The translations under genes and the position numbers were made by a program. A DNA stretch of 64,000 nucleotides, taken from assembly GCF_003955685.1 (NCBI RefSeq), contig NZ_RXHJ01000001.1, positions 186,001 to 250,000 on the forward strand, read 5' to 3'. How positions within the stretch are numbered: the first letter of the stretch is position 1; each line of letters starts with the position of its first letter. Of the stretch, positions 42,509-51,455 are shown in pieces. The notes below the pieces were generated by a model that saw only the letters and a program-made list of their open reading frames with translations, was not told where the DNA came from and made no database searches. The DNA is from Corynebacterium hylobatis (GTDB taxonomy: Bacteria; Actinomycetota; Actinomycetes; Mycobacteriales; Mycobacteriaceae).

Positions 42509-44449
42509 TTAGGAGTAGTCCTCCTCATCCTTGTCGGCGGCCATCGGGGCGGAAGATGCGACCTGCAGGAGGAACTCGCCGTTGCTCTTGGTCTTCTTCA
42601 GCTGCCTGATCAGCAGATCGATGGCCTGCTGGGGATCCAGTGCAGACAGGATACGGCGCAGCTTGTGCATGACGCGAGCTTCATCCGGTGCGAGCAGCAG
42701 CTCGTCCTTGCGGGTGCCGGAGGGGTTGACGTCCACGGCCGGGAAGACACGGCGCTCGGAGATCTTGCGGTCCAGCTTGAGCTCCGCGTTACCGGTGCCC
42801 TTGAACTCCTCGAAGATGACGGTGTCGCCAGCAGAACCGGTCTCCACCATGGCGGTGGCCACGATGGTCAGGGAACCGCCGTTCTCGATGTTGCGGGCGG
42901 CACCCAGGAAACGCTTCGGCGGGTACAGGGCGTTGGAGTCCACACCACCGGAGAGGATACGACCCGAGGCCGGGGAGGAGTTGTTGTAGGCACGGCCCAG
43001 ACGGGTGATGGAGTCCAGCAGGACGACGACGTCCTTGCCCTGCTCCACCAGGCGCTTCGCACGCTCGATGGCGAGCTCGGCGACCGCGGTGTGCTCTCCC
43101 GGCGGGCGGTCGAAGGTGGAGGCGATGACCTCACCGTTGACCGAACGCTGCATGTCGGTGACCTCCTCCGGACGCTCATCCACCAGCACCACCATGAGGT
43201 AGCACTCGGGGTTGTTCGTGGAGATCGCGTTGGCGATGTTCTGCAGGATCGTCGTCTTACCTGCCTTCGGCGGGGAGACGATCAGCGCACGCTGACCCTT
43301 GCCGATCGGCATGATCAGATCGATGACGCGGGTGGTCAGGATCTTCGGGTCCGTCTCCAGGCGCAGGCGCTGGTTCGGGTACAGCGGGGTCAGCTTGGCG
43401 AAGTCCGGGCGGTTGCGCGCCTCATCGAGGCTCAGACCGTTGGCGGTGTCGACGCTGACGAGCTGATTGTACTTCTGGCGGTTGCGGCCCTGGCCGTGGG
43501 TCTGCCCGCCACCCATGCGGACCTTGCCGGTCACGGCATCGCCGGCGCGCAGGCCGGAACGGCGGATCAGCTGGTTCGGGACGAAGACGTCCGCCGGGGA
43601 GGCGTGGTAACCGGTGGTGCGCACGAAGGCGACGTTGCTGTCCACGATGTCGAGGATGCCGGCGACATCGTGCAGGTCAGAAGAATCCTGCTGCTGATCC
43701 TGGTGCTGCTGCTGGCCACCATCGTGCTGGTCGCCCGCACGACCGCGGCGGTTGCGGCGGTTGCGGCGACCGCGGCGGCCCTCCCCGTCCCCATTGTCGC
43801 TGCGCTGCTCGCGCTGCTCGCGCTGATCCCCGCGCTGGCCACGCTGACTGCGCTGCTCACGCTGTTCACGCTGACCGCGCTGCTGCTGGCCCTGCTCCTG
43901 CTGGTCCTGCCCGGAGTCCTGCGGCTGCTCCTGCTCCTGGGTGCGCTCCTGGCGCGGCTGCTCCTGCGCGGCAGTGGAGTCCTGCGAGTGCTGCTGATTC
44001 TGCTCCTGCTGGTCCTGGCCGGGCTCCTGGTCACGCTGGCCATGACGGGCACGGTTGCGGCGGGCACGGCGGGCAGCGGAACGGGACTCGTAGCGTGGTT
44101 CCTCGGAACCGCCCTCCTGGGCGGTCTCAGTTGCCTCAGCAGAGGCCTCCGCCGGAGCAGCCTGCTCCTGCGCGGTCTCACGGGTCCGACGGGCCGGGGC
44201 GGTCTTCTCCGCTTTCTCTTCCCGCTCCACCGACTCAGGTGTGGCAACCGGGGCGGCTTGCTCGGCCGGGGCAGCTGCACGGGAACGGGGCTGGACGGCA
44301 CCCGTCTGGATGGCGGTGATCAGATCACTCTTCCGCAGGCCGGAGACCCCCTTGAGGCCCTTGTCCGCGGCAATCTTGCGCAGCTCAGGGATCTTCAGCG
44401 ACGCGAGGTCGGCCGGAGCGGCAGCGGTGGCGGTGTCCGTATCGGTCAC
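42509..44449 (-). CDS. rho: Transcription termination factor Rho with long Gln-rich insert
   Basis: Hexameric RNA helicase that ends transcription. The N-terminus has a Rho-N (SAP-like) fold (LKIPELRKIAADKGLKGVSGLRKSDLI). Residues ~60-255 are a low-complexity stretch dominated by Gln, Arg, Glu and Asp with QREQ/QDQQEQ repeats. The OSR RNA-binding domain follows (AGILDIVDSNVAFVRTTGYHASPADVF), and then the ATPase core: PKAGKTTIL, VVLVDERPEEVTDM, VVLLDSITRLGRAYN. At 646 residues it is ~225 longer than E. coli Rho; the excess is the insert. It heads the rho-prfA-prmC-sua5-wecA-atp gene string. Confidence 0.97.
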   Translation of the reverse strand: MTDTDTATAAAPADLASLKIPELRKIAADKGLKGVSGLRKSDLITAIQTGAVQPRSRAAAPAEQAAPVATPESVEREEKAEKTAPARRTRETAQEQAAPAEASAEATETAQEGGSEEPRYESRSAARRARRNRARHGQRDQEPGQDQQEQNQQHSQDSTAAQEQPRQERTQEQEQPQDSGQDQQEQGQQQRGQREQREQRSQRGQRGDQREQREQRSDNGDGEGRRGRRNRRNRRGRAGDQHDGGQQQHQDQQQDSSDLHDVAGILDIVDSNVAFVRTTGYHASPADVFVPNQLIRRSGLRAGDAVTGKVRMGGGQTHGQGRNRQKYNQLVSVDTANGLSLDEARNRPDFAKLTPLYPNQRLRLETDPKILTTRVIDLIMPIGKGQRALIVSPPKAGKTTILQNIANAISTNNPECYLMVVLVDERPEEVTDMQRSVNGEVIASTFDRPPGEHTAVAELAIERAKRLVEQGKDVVVLLDSITRLGRAYNNSSPASGRILSGGVDSNALYPPKRFLGAARNIENGGSLTIVATAMVETGSAGDTVIFEEFKGTGNAELKLDRKISERRVFPAVDVNPSGTRKDELLLAPDEARVMHKLRRILSALDPQQAIDLLIRQLKKTKSNGEFLLQVASSAPMAADKDEEDYS

Positions 44450-44820
44450 GGATGTCCTTTCGTTGCTTGACCAGACCCTGGTGTGCCATGGGTGAATGCG
44501 TCATGCACCGGGCTGGAAGCCTTCTGTGGAGTTGAGCAACTCAACGTCGCCCGCCACCCCAGGGCATATGTGCCTCGGGCGGCATGAACGGGGACGGAGC
44601 CGTACTTCGGTGGAGATCAGACCGGGCCGGACCGTGAAGGACCGCACCCTTCCAGGCCACGGCAACCGGCAGGCTGCACAGCAACAGAAGGTGGGTGGAC
44701 GCGTAGGTCCGGGCGGACTGGAGGCCTGTGTGGAAAATCCCAGACCCCCGTCGATCTCCAGCCAGTGTAGCGTATGCCGCTGACACAATCGCATCGACCC
44801 TCCGGGCTAGAGTATTGGGC
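44450..44820. other. Intergenic region between divergent rho and acyl-CoA ligase genes (371 bp)
   Basis: No gene is recognised. The region should hold a long rho 5' leader and both promoters. On the minus strand, TACACT near 44763-44768 is a plausible -10 for rho, giving a leader of roughly 300 nt, long enough for the Rho autoregulation known in other bacteria. A small hairpin (GAGTTG/CAACTC, 44529-44542) lies in that leader. On the plus strand, TAGAGT at 44808-44813 lies seven bases before the ATG of the ligase gene. Confidence 0.5.
44808..44813 (+). promoter_or_regulatory. Candidate -10 element of a leaderless acyl-CoA ligase promoter
   Basis: TAGAGT is followed by seven bases and then the ATG at 44821. 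No Shine-Dalgarno lies between them, so a leaderless transcript is likely. The -35 is not clear. Confidence 0.4.
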
Positions 44821-46557
44821 ATGCTCTCCACCATGCAGAACGTGCCGCTGTCGATCTCCCGGATCCTCCAGTACGGTTCCACCGCGCATGCCACCACGAA
44901 GGTGACCACGTGGCGCACCGACAGTGCCGAGGAGACCACGTTCGATGAGATCCACGCCCGGGCCGCGGCCTTCGCCCACGCGCTGCATGACGATCTGGGG
45001 ATCACGGGAGACCAGCGGGTCGGCTCCTTCATGCACAACTGCGCCGAGCACCTGGAGGTGCAGTTCGCGGTGTCCAGCATGGGGGCGATCTTCGCCCCGT
45101 TGAACAAGCAGCTGATGAGCGACCAGGTCCAGCACATCATCAACCACGCCGAGATCGAGGTCATCGTCTGCGATCCCCGGCTGGCCGGCCTGCTGGGTAA
45201 GGCGCTGGTGGACTGCCCCTCGGTGCAGGCGGTGGTCTTCACGGGCCTCGGCCCCCTGGCCCCGGTGATGGCGGAGCTTCCCGACGGCATCGCGGTCCAC
45301 TCCTATGAGGCGCTGCTCGACGGCCGTTCCACAGTCTACGACTGGCCTGTCCTGGACGAGAACACCACCGCCGCGATCTGCTATTCCACCGGCACCTCCG
45401 GTCCGCCGAAGGGCGTGGCCTATTCGCACCGTTCGATCTACCTGCAGGCGATGGCGCTGCGTACCACTGACTCCCTGGCCGTCTCCCACGGCGAGTCCTT
45501 CCTGTGCTGCGTGCCCATCTACCACGTCCTGTCCTGGGGGGTCCCCTACGCGGCCTTCATGTCGGGCACCCCCCTGGTCTTCCCCGATTCAGACGTCTCC
45601 GCCCCGACGCTCGCCCGCCTCATCGCGGCGGTGCACCCCCGGGTGGCACACGGCGTGCCCACTCTGTGGATCCAGCTCATCGTGCACTACCTGCACAACC
45701 CGCCGGAGCGGATGTCCCTGACGGAGATCTACGTCGGTGGTTCCCCCGCTCCGCCGATCCTCATCGAACTGTGGGAGGAGCGCTACGGTGTCGACATCAT
45801 CCACGTGTGGGGCATGACGGAGACGTCCTCGGTCGGCACCGTCGCGCGGCCCCCGTCCGGCTCCTCGGGCGAGGCCCGCTGGACCTACCGCGTCAGCCAG
45901 GGGCGGTTCTCCAACCTGCTGGAGTACCGGGTGGTCAACGACGGTGAGGTCGTCTCCTCCACCGACCGCAACCAGGGTGAGATCCAGGTGCGCGGCAACA
46001 TCGTCACCGGCGCCTACTACCACTCCCCCACGGAGGTCGGCGACGGCACCGCCAGCGAATTCCGGGGCCGGGAGGTAACCGACGCAGGTGAGCTGTTCAC
46101 CGACGACGGCTGGCTGCGCACCGGCGACGTAGGTTCCGTCACCGCCGACGGTTTCCTCACGGTCTCCGACCGCGCCCGCGACGTGATCCGTTCCGGTGGT
46201 GAGTGGATCTACTCCGCCATGCTGGAGAACATCATCATGAACGAGCCGGAGGTCGTGGAGTGCGCCGTCATCGGCTACCCCGACGAGAAGTGGGGTGAGC
46301 GCCCGCTCGCGGTGACCGTGCTGCACGAGGACATCGCGCAGACGGAACAGATCGCCGAGCAGCTCCGCGACGCCCTGCGTTCCGCCCTCCCGGGCTGGAT
46401 GCTGCCGGAGTACTGGACCTTCGTCCGCGACATCGACAAGACGTCGGTGGGCAAATTCGACAAGAAGGATCTGCGCAAGCACCTGGCCGAAGGGGAGTTC
46501 AGGATCATCGCGCTCAAGGGCCCGGGACAGCCGAAGGACCCCCGGCCGGAGAACTGA
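44821..46557 (+). CDS. Acyl-CoA synthetase (AMP-forming, fatty-acid-CoA ligase family)
   Basis: Activates a carboxylic acid, probably a medium- or long-chain fatty acid, to its CoA thioester via an acyl-AMP. The 578-residue ANL enzyme has the A3 loop CYSTGTSGPPKGVAYSHRS, A5 WGMTETSSVG, A7/A8 LRTGDVGSVTADGFLTVSDRARDVIRSGGEWI and the catalytic Lys region SVGKFDKKDLRK. Chain-length preference cannot be read. It has no sequence link to the following Mo-cofactor genes, but lies in the same orientation 41 bp upstream of moaA. Confidence 0.9.
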   Translation: MLSTMQNVPLSISRILQYGSTAHATTKVTTWRTDSAEETTFDEIHARAAAFAHALHDDLGITGDQRVGSFMHNCAEHLEVQFAVSSMGAIFAPLNKQLMSDQVQHIINHAEIEVIVCDPRLAGLLGKALVDCPSVQAVVFTGLGPLAPVMAELPDGIAVHSYEALLDGRSTVYDWPVLDENTTAAICYSTGTSGPPKGVAYSHRSIYLQAMALRTTDSLAVSHGESFLCCVPIYHVLSWGVPYAAFMSGTPLVFPDSDVSAPTLARLIAAVHPRVAHGVPTLWIQLIVHYLHNPPERMSLTEIYVGGSPAPPILIELWEERYGVDIIHVWGMTETSSVGTVARPPSGSSGEARWTYRVSQGRFSNLLEYRVVNDGEVVSSTDRNQGEIQVRGNIVTGAYYHSPTEVGDGTASEFRGREVTDAGELFTDDGWLRTGDVGSVTADGFLTVSDRARDVIRSGGEWIYSAMLENIIMNEPEVVECAVIGYPDEKWGERPLAVTVLHEDIAQTEQIAEQLRDALRSALPGWMLPEYWTFVRDIDKTSVGKFDKKDLRKHLAEGEFRIIALKGPGQPKDPRPEN

Positions 46558-46578
46558 TCCTGGCATACTGCGGCCCAG

Positions 46579-46598
46579 GTTCCTAGGATATAAGGAAC
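46579..46598. promoter_or_regulatory. Inverted repeat GTTCCT-N8-AGGAAC immediately before moaA
   Basis: Perfect 6-bp arms with an 8-bp spacer. The right arm contains the AAGGA ribosome-binding site, and the spacer overlaps a -10-like TAGGAT (46584-46589). A protein bound here, or the RNA hairpin itself, could control moaA. Confidence 0.35.
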
Positions 46599-47696
46599 AT
46601 GACGACGCAACTTCCTCTGCCGGGCTTTCCTGGGCGAGGCGGGCCGGGCACACCCCCACCGCCGCGGATCGACGGCGCCCGCGAACTCGTCGACACCTAC
46701 GGCCGGGTCGCCCGTGATCTACGCGTCAGTCTCACCGACCGCTGCAACCTGCGCTGCACCTACTGCATGCCCGCTGAGGGGTTGGAGTGGCTGCCCACAG
46801 AGGCCTCCCTCACCGATGAGGAGGTCATCCGGCTGATCACTATCGCGGTCACCCGCCTGGGTATCCGCCAGATCCGTTTCACCGGCGGGGAGCCGCTGCT
46901 GCGGAAATCACTGGAGAAGATCATCGCCGCCACCACGGCGCTGCGCACCGACGAGGGCCAGCCCGTATCCACCGCTCTGACCACCAACGGTCTGGGGCTG
47001 CCACGCCGGCTCCCCGGCCTGCAGGAGGCGGGGCTGGAACGGGTCAACATCTCCCTGGACACCCTCGACCGGGAACGTTATACCCGCCTGACCCGCCGTG
47101 ACCGGCTGCCGGATGTCCTGGCGGCCATCGACGCCGCCGTGGCCGCCGGGATGCACCCGGTCAAGGTCAACTCGGTGATCATGCCCGGCGTCAACGAGGC
47201 CGACATCGTCCCGCTGGCCGAGTACTGCCTGGACCGGGGCGCGCAGCTGCGCTTCATCGAGCAGATGCCCCTGGGGCCGCGCGATAAATGGCGGCGGGAG
47301 GACATGGTCACCGCCGACCAGATTCTGGAACAGCTGCGCACCGCCTTCGTGCTCAGCCCGGCGGAGGAGCCCCGGGGGGCGGCACCGGCGGCGTTGTGGG
47401 AGGCACGGGGTGTCGATAAGCAGGAGCTGCACGGCAGCATCGGCGTGATCGCCTCAGTGACCCGGCCCTTCTGCGGCGACTGCGACCGCACCCGGCTGAC
47501 CACCGACGGGGCGATACGCACCTGCCTGTTCTCCCGCACCGAGACCTCCCTGCGGGAACTGATCCGCGGGGGTGCCGGGGACGCGGAGCTCGCCGCCATC
47601 TGGGCCGGGGCGATGTGGGGCAAACTACCCGGCCACGGCATCGACGATCCTGGTTTCCTCCAGCCGGACCGCCCCATGTCCGCCATCGGTGGCTAA
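46599..47696 (+). CDS. moaA: GTP 3',8-cyclase MoaA
   Basis: Radical-SAM enzyme for the first step of molybdopterin synthesis. The 365-residue protein has the N-terminal [4Fe-4S] motif DRCNLRCTYC, a second C-terminal cluster (CGDCDRTRLTTDG ... CLFS), and the essential C-terminal Gly-Gly. It is the first of four molybdenum-cofactor genes on this strand, which serve NarG further along. Confidence 0.97.
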   Translation: MTTQLPLPGFPGRGGPGTPPPPRIDGARELVDTYGRVARDLRVSLTDRCNLRCTYCMPAEGLEWLPTEASLTDEEVIRLITIAVTRLGIRQIRFTGGEPLLRKSLEKIIAATTALRTDEGQPVSTALTTNGLGLPRRLPGLQEAGLERVNISLDTLDRERYTRLTRRDRLPDVLAAIDAAVAAGMHPVKVNSVIMPGVNEADIVPLAEYCLDRGAQLRFIEQMPLGPRDKWRREDMVTADQILEQLRTAFVLSPAEEPRGAAPAALWEARGVDKQELHGSIGVIASVTRPFCGDCDRTRLTTDGAIRTCLFSRTETSLRELIRGGAGDAELAAIWAGAMWGKLPGHGIDDPGFLQPDRPMSAIGG

Positions 47697-47706
47697 TCTC
47701 GTCTCC

Positions 47707-48951
47707 ATGCGGTCCATCACCGAACATCTGGCAGCGCTCCTCGACCTCGACCTGGCCTCCCCCGGCGAGCCCGTGAGCGTCACCCCTGTCGACGCCCCGG
47801 GACTGGTGCTCGCCGCCGACGCCGTCGCGGTGCTGCCTGTTCCGCCGTTCTCCAATTCCGCCATGGACGGTTTCCTCGTGCGCGACGGTGACCTCGACGG
47901 CCCCGGCCCGTGGACGCTGCCCGTGTCCGGTGAGATCCCCGCCGGCGGTGTGGCCGCCGACGTCCCGGCCGGTGCGGCCCTGCGGATCATGACCGGCGCC
48001 CCCGTCGGTGAGCACCACGGGGACCTGCGGGTCATCCCCGTCGAGGACACCGACATCCCCGGTGGCCCGCAGCCCCTTCCCGGTTCGGTGACCATCCACT
48101 CCGTGCGTCCGGAACGCCGGCACATCCGCGCGCTGGGTGAGAACATCACCCCCGGTGAGGTCGTCGTCCCCGCCGGCACCCGCGTTGACCCGGGCGCCGT
48201 CGCGGCGTTGATCTCCGCGGGCCTGCCCCGCGTGACCGTCTTCCCCCGCCCCCGCGTGGCGGTCCTGTCCTCCGGTGACGAGCTGGTCGAGCCGGGCATG
48301 CACCCGGGTCCGGGGCAGCTGCCCGACTCAAACCGGCCGATGCTCGCCGCCCTGTTCGCCGAGCAGGGCATCGAGGTGACGCAGGTCCATTCCGGTGACC
48401 GGCCCCTTGATTTCCGGGCGGTGCTCGACCGGCTGTGCGCCACCCATGACCTGGTGGTCACCACCGGCGGGGTCTCCGTCGGGGCCTTCGATGTGGTGCG
48501 CGAGGCCACCTCGGGCGAGGGCGTGTGGTTCGGCACCGTGGCGCAGCGCCCGGGCTCGCCGCAGGGGTTGGGCACCCGCGGGCGGGCGGTGCTGATGTGC
48601 CTGCCGGGCAACCCGGTCGCAGCCTTCGTCTCCTGGTGTCTGTACGTGCCGCCGCTGCTGGCGGCGCTCTCCGGTACCGTCCCGACCCGGGGATTGTGGG
48701 AGCGCCCGCATATCCGCGCCACCGTCGCGGAAGGAGTGAGCTTTCCGGCATCCCCGGAGCGCACCTTCCTCGCCCCGGTCCACCTCGACTGGTCGGGCGG
48801 CCGGCCTGTCGCGGCCCCCTTCAACCGGCACAGCACCGGCTCCCATCTGGTGGCCTCCCTGGCCGGTACGGACGGGGTCGCGCTCATTGAGCCGGGTACC
48901 AGTCGACTGCAGGGCGGCGACACCGTCGGTGTCCTGCTCCGCCGCCCCTGA
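47707..48951 (+). CDS. moeA: Molybdopterin molybdenumtransferase MoeA
   Basis: Inserts molybdate into adenylated molybdopterin. The 414-residue protein shows PPFSNSAMDGFLVRDGD, RIMTGAPV, the central PRPRVAVLSSGDELVEPG, TGGVSVGAFDVV, and the C-terminal domain IV beta region. I chose the ATG at 47707, just after the moaA stop, because the longer frame overlaps moaA. It is transcribed with moaA and moaC. Confidence 0.96.
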   Translation: MRSITEHLAALLDLDLASPGEPVSVTPVDAPGLVLAADAVAVLPVPPFSNSAMDGFLVRDGDLDGPGPWTLPVSGEIPAGGVAADVPAGAALRIMTGAPVGEHHGDLRVIPVEDTDIPGGPQPLPGSVTIHSVRPERRHIRALGENITPGEVVVPAGTRVDPGAVAALISAGLPRVTVFPRPRVAVLSSGDELVEPGMHPGPGQLPDSNRPMLAALFAEQGIEVTQVHSGDRPLDFRAVLDRLCATHDLVVTTGGVSVGAFDVVREATSGEGVWFGTVAQRPGSPQGLGTRGRAVLMCLPGNPVAAFVSWCLYVPPLLAALSGTVPTRGLWERPHIRATVAEGVSFPASPERTFLAPVHLDWSGGRPVAAPFNRHSTGSHLVASLAGTDGVALIEPGTSRLQGGDTVGVLLRRP

Positions 48952-48985
48952 GCGCACCCAGTCAGTTCCTTCAGAAAGGTAAGCC

Positions 48986-49462
48986 ATGAAGTTCACCCAT
49001 CTCGACGCCGCCGGTGCGGCCCACATGGTCGACGTGACCGCCAAGAACCCGACCGTGCGTGCGGCCACCGCCCGCGGCGAGGTCGCCTGCTCCCCGGAGG
49101 TGCTGGCCGCGCTGCGCGACGGGACCGTACCCAAGGGCGATGTCCTGGCCGTCGCCCGGATCGCGGGCATCTCGGCAGCGAAGAAGGTGCCGGATCTGCT
49201 GCCGCTGGCCCACACCATCGGCGTGCACGGCTGCGTGGTCGATCTGGAGATCCTCGACGACCACGTCGCCATCGAGGCCACCGTACGTACCGCCGACCGC
49301 ACCGGCGTGGAGATGGAGGCTCTGACCGCAGTGACTGTCGCCGCGCTCGCGATCGTCGACATGGTCAAGGGTGTGGACCGTTCCGCCTACCTGCGCACCT
49401 GCGGTATCACCGCGAAATCAGGCGGACGTTCGGGCGACTGGTCCCGCGAGCTGCCGCGCTGA
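48986..49462 (+). CDS. moaC: Cyclic pyranopterin monophosphate synthase MoaC
   Basis: Works with MoaA to form cyclic pyranopterin monophosphate. The 158-residue protein has MVDVTAKNPTVRAATARGEV, LPLAHTIGVHGCVVDLEI, and VEMEALTAVTVAALAIVDMVKG with the catalytic Lys at its end. AGAAAGG precedes the ATG. The stop overlaps the mobA start by one base. Confidence 0.97.
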   Translation: MKFTHLDAAGAAHMVDVTAKNPTVRAATARGEVACSPEVLAALRDGTVPKGDVLAVARIAGISAAKKVPDLLPLAHTIGVHGCVVDLEILDDHVAIEATVRTADRTGVEMEALTAVTVAALAIVDMVKGVDRSAYLRTCGITAKSGGRSGDWSRELPR

Positions 49463-50034
49463 TGCCTGCCGTCATCGTCCTGGCGGGCGGACGCGGGCAG
49501 CGCATGGGCGGGGTGGACAAGGCGCAGGTCACCCTCGACGGTGTCCGCCTGGTCGACCATCTCCTTGCCGCCCTGGCCGACCATGAGGTGGTGGTCGTCT
49601 CCCCGCAGCCGGACCTGGGGGTCGCGGTGCCCGTGGTCAGCGAGGACCCGCCCTTCGGCGGCCCCGTGGCCGGCATCGCCGCCGGCTTCCGGACGCTTGA
49701 GACACCGGAACTCGTCGCCGTGCTCTCTGTCGATGCGCCGGATTCACCCGCCCTGCTGCCCCTGCTTGTTGATGCCCTCTCCCACCACCCCGCAGCCGAC
49801 GCCGCCGTCGTGCGCGCCGCCGACGGCCACGTCCAGCCCCTGTGCGCGGTGTGGCGGGCAGCGGGGCTTGAGCGTGCGCTGGGCCGGCTGGACACCGTGC
49901 GTGATCAGGCGGCGAAGAAACTGCTGCGGACCGCCGACCTGGTCATCGAGGTCGACGGCGACGGGACAGAACGCGACTACGACACCCCCGGTGAACTTGC
50001 CGAACGCGGTGAGGTCGGTATCACCGGACGATGA
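49462..50034 (+). CDS. mobA: Molybdenum cofactor guanylyltransferase MobA
   Basis: Attaches GMP to the molybdenum cofactor, giving the bis-MGD form used by NarG. The 190-residue nucleotidyltransferase has the P-loop-like LAGGRGQRMGGVDKAQVTL, the SEDPPFGGPVAGIAAG segment and the metal-binding Asp in VLSVDAPD. The 3' end overlaps the convergent copper-enzyme gene by 14 bp. Confidence 0.93.
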   Translation: MPAVIVLAGGRGQRMGGVDKAQVTLDGVRLVDHLLAALADHEVVVVSPQPDLGVAVPVVSEDPPFGGPVAGIAAGFRTLETPELVAVLSVDAPDSPALLPLLVDALSHHPAADAAVVRAADGHVQPLCAVWRAAGLERALGRLDTVRDQAAKKLLRTADLVIEVDGDGTERDYDTPGELAERGEVGITGR

Positions 50035-51436
50035 TGGTGCCGTGCTGGCCCCGCTCCCCTTCCGTCATGATGTGGTTGACGAAGGTGTAGGTGCCCGGCT
50101 CCTCGAAGGTCACCTCCACGAAACCGCCCTGGGCGGGCAGCAGGGGCAGCACCTGCGCGCCGGTGGACTCCCCCAGCCCGGCGCGCACGGAGTAGCTGCC
50201 CTCGCTGAAGACGGTGTCGAAGACGGCGCCGACGATGTGGAAGCTCAGCGGGTTGTCGGGGCCGACGTTGAGGACCCAGAACCGCACCCGCTGCCCGGCG
50301 GTGATCTCCAGCGGACGCAGGTCGTACTGGTTGGGGTAGCCGTTGAAACCGGTCAGGTCGTGGCGGCCGGCGTTGACGCGTTCGGCGTCGGCGCCGGTGT
50401 CGCGTTGGCCGAGGAAGATCTCGTGGGCCAGCAGTGTGTACTCGTGGTCGACCTCGTCGAGGCCTGCGGGTGGGTCGATGATGACGGCGCCGGCCATGCC
50501 GTTGGCGATGTGCAGGCTCATGGGGGCGGTGGCGCAGTGGTACATCCAGATCCCCCAGCGGCGGGCGACGAATTCGTAGACCAGGCTCTCTCCCGGTGAG
50601 ATGGTGGCCATGGGGGCGTCGGGGCTGACCTCCCCGGCGTGGAAGTCGATGGAATGGCCCATGGTGCCGTGGTTGGTGAGGGTGATGCGGAAGGTGTCGC
50701 CGACCCTCCCGCGCAGCGTGGGCCCGGGGGCCTGGCCGTTGAACAGCCACTGGGCCTGCTGGTGTCCGGGGGCGACCTCCCGGATCTCCTCGGTGACGGT
50801 GAACGCCAGCTCGTGGACGGTGCCGGTGGGTGCGGGTGGGAGGGCGGGGTCGTACCAGGCGCCTTCCGGCAGTTCGGCGGCCAGGCGGGTGGCGGGGCTG
50901 GGCACATCGACGAACGGGTTGGTCTCCGGGGTCGGGCTGCTCCCCGGGGTGATGGCCTGGGCGGGGACATCGGTGGCGCCGGTGACCACGACGTTGAAGA
51001 CCATCCCCTGGGCCCGGTGCCCGGCGATGGTGCACCACCCCTGCGTGTCGGCGGTGAACACGCCCGCATCGAAGGTGGCGGATTCACCCGGGTCAATCAG
51101 TTCGGTGGTGAAGCCGTTGAGGGTGAGGTCGTGCGGCTGGTTGCCCCCGTTGACCAGCTCCAGGACGAGCCGGCTGCCGGCGGGGATCTCCACCCGGTTG
51201 GGGTGGTAGGACATGCCATCGATGCGGATGGCCTGCGTGATGGTCTCCCCGGTCTGGGTCACCTCGGCCGGGGCCTGCGCCCGCTGGGTGCCCGGCCCGG
51301 TGGTCAGGGTGACGCCGAGGACGATGACGGCTGCGATGGCCAGGCCGATCACCAGCCAGGAGGCCCAGCCGGTCTGCGCTTCCGGCCCATGCTCCGGGCG
51401 GGGTTCGGTGGCGGGGGCACCCACGGGGATGGTCAT
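50021..51436 (-). CDS. Membrane-anchored copper nitrite-reductase-like protein with extra N-terminal cupredoxin
   Basis: A 471-residue exported protein with one N-terminal membrane anchor (residues ~24-45). Residues ~60-150 form a cupredoxin with a type 1 copper site (His102, Cys135, His140, Met145). Residues ~205-471 are two NirK/AniA-like cupredoxin domains. Type 1 ligands are His261, Cys301, His309 and Met314; type 2 ligands are His266, His300 and His400; the catalytic Asp is Asp264. The second-sphere His of classical NirK (His255 in Alcaligenes) does not align cleanly; His359 lies two positions off. The likely role is reduction of nitrite to NO outside the membrane. An IS element separates it from its probable operon partners. 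Confidence 0.8.
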   Translation of the reverse strand: MTIPVGAPATEPRPEHGPEAQTGWASWLVIGLAIAAVIVLGVTLTTGPGTQRAQAPAEVTQTGETITQAIRIDGMSYHPNRVEIPAGSRLVLELVNGGNQPHDLTLNGFTTELIDPGESATFDAGVFTADTQGWCTIAGHRAQGMVFNVVVTGATDVPAQAITPGSSPTPETNPFVDVPSPATRLAAELPEGAWYDPALPPAPTGTVHELAFTVTEEIREVAPGHQQAQWLFNGQAPGPTLRGRVGDTFRITLTNHGTMGHSIDFHAGEVSPDAPMATISPGESLVYEFVARRWGIWMYHCATAPMSLHIANGMAGAVIIDPPAGLDEVDHEYTLLAHEIFLGQRDTGADAERVNAGRHDLTGFNGYPNQYDLRPLEITAGQRVRFWVLNVGPDNPLSFHIVGAVFDTVFSEGSYSVRAGLGESTGAQVLPLLPAQGGFVEVTFEEPGTYTFVNHIMTEGERGQHGTIIVR

Positions 51437-51455
51437 CGAATAGCACCCCTGGAAA

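Noticed and set aside
41546..44470. A 974-codon plus-strand open frame antisense to rho and prfA
   Set aside because: It is a mirror of two clear conserved genes. The translation is low-complexity (Leu- and Gly-rich) with no recognisable domain, as expected from the third-position GC bias of this genome.
44501..44794. A 97-codon minus-strand frame filling the rho leader
   Set aside because: Composition (Cys/Pro/Arg-rich) is not protein-like, no ribosome-binding site precedes it, and it would begin almost at the presumed rho transcription start.
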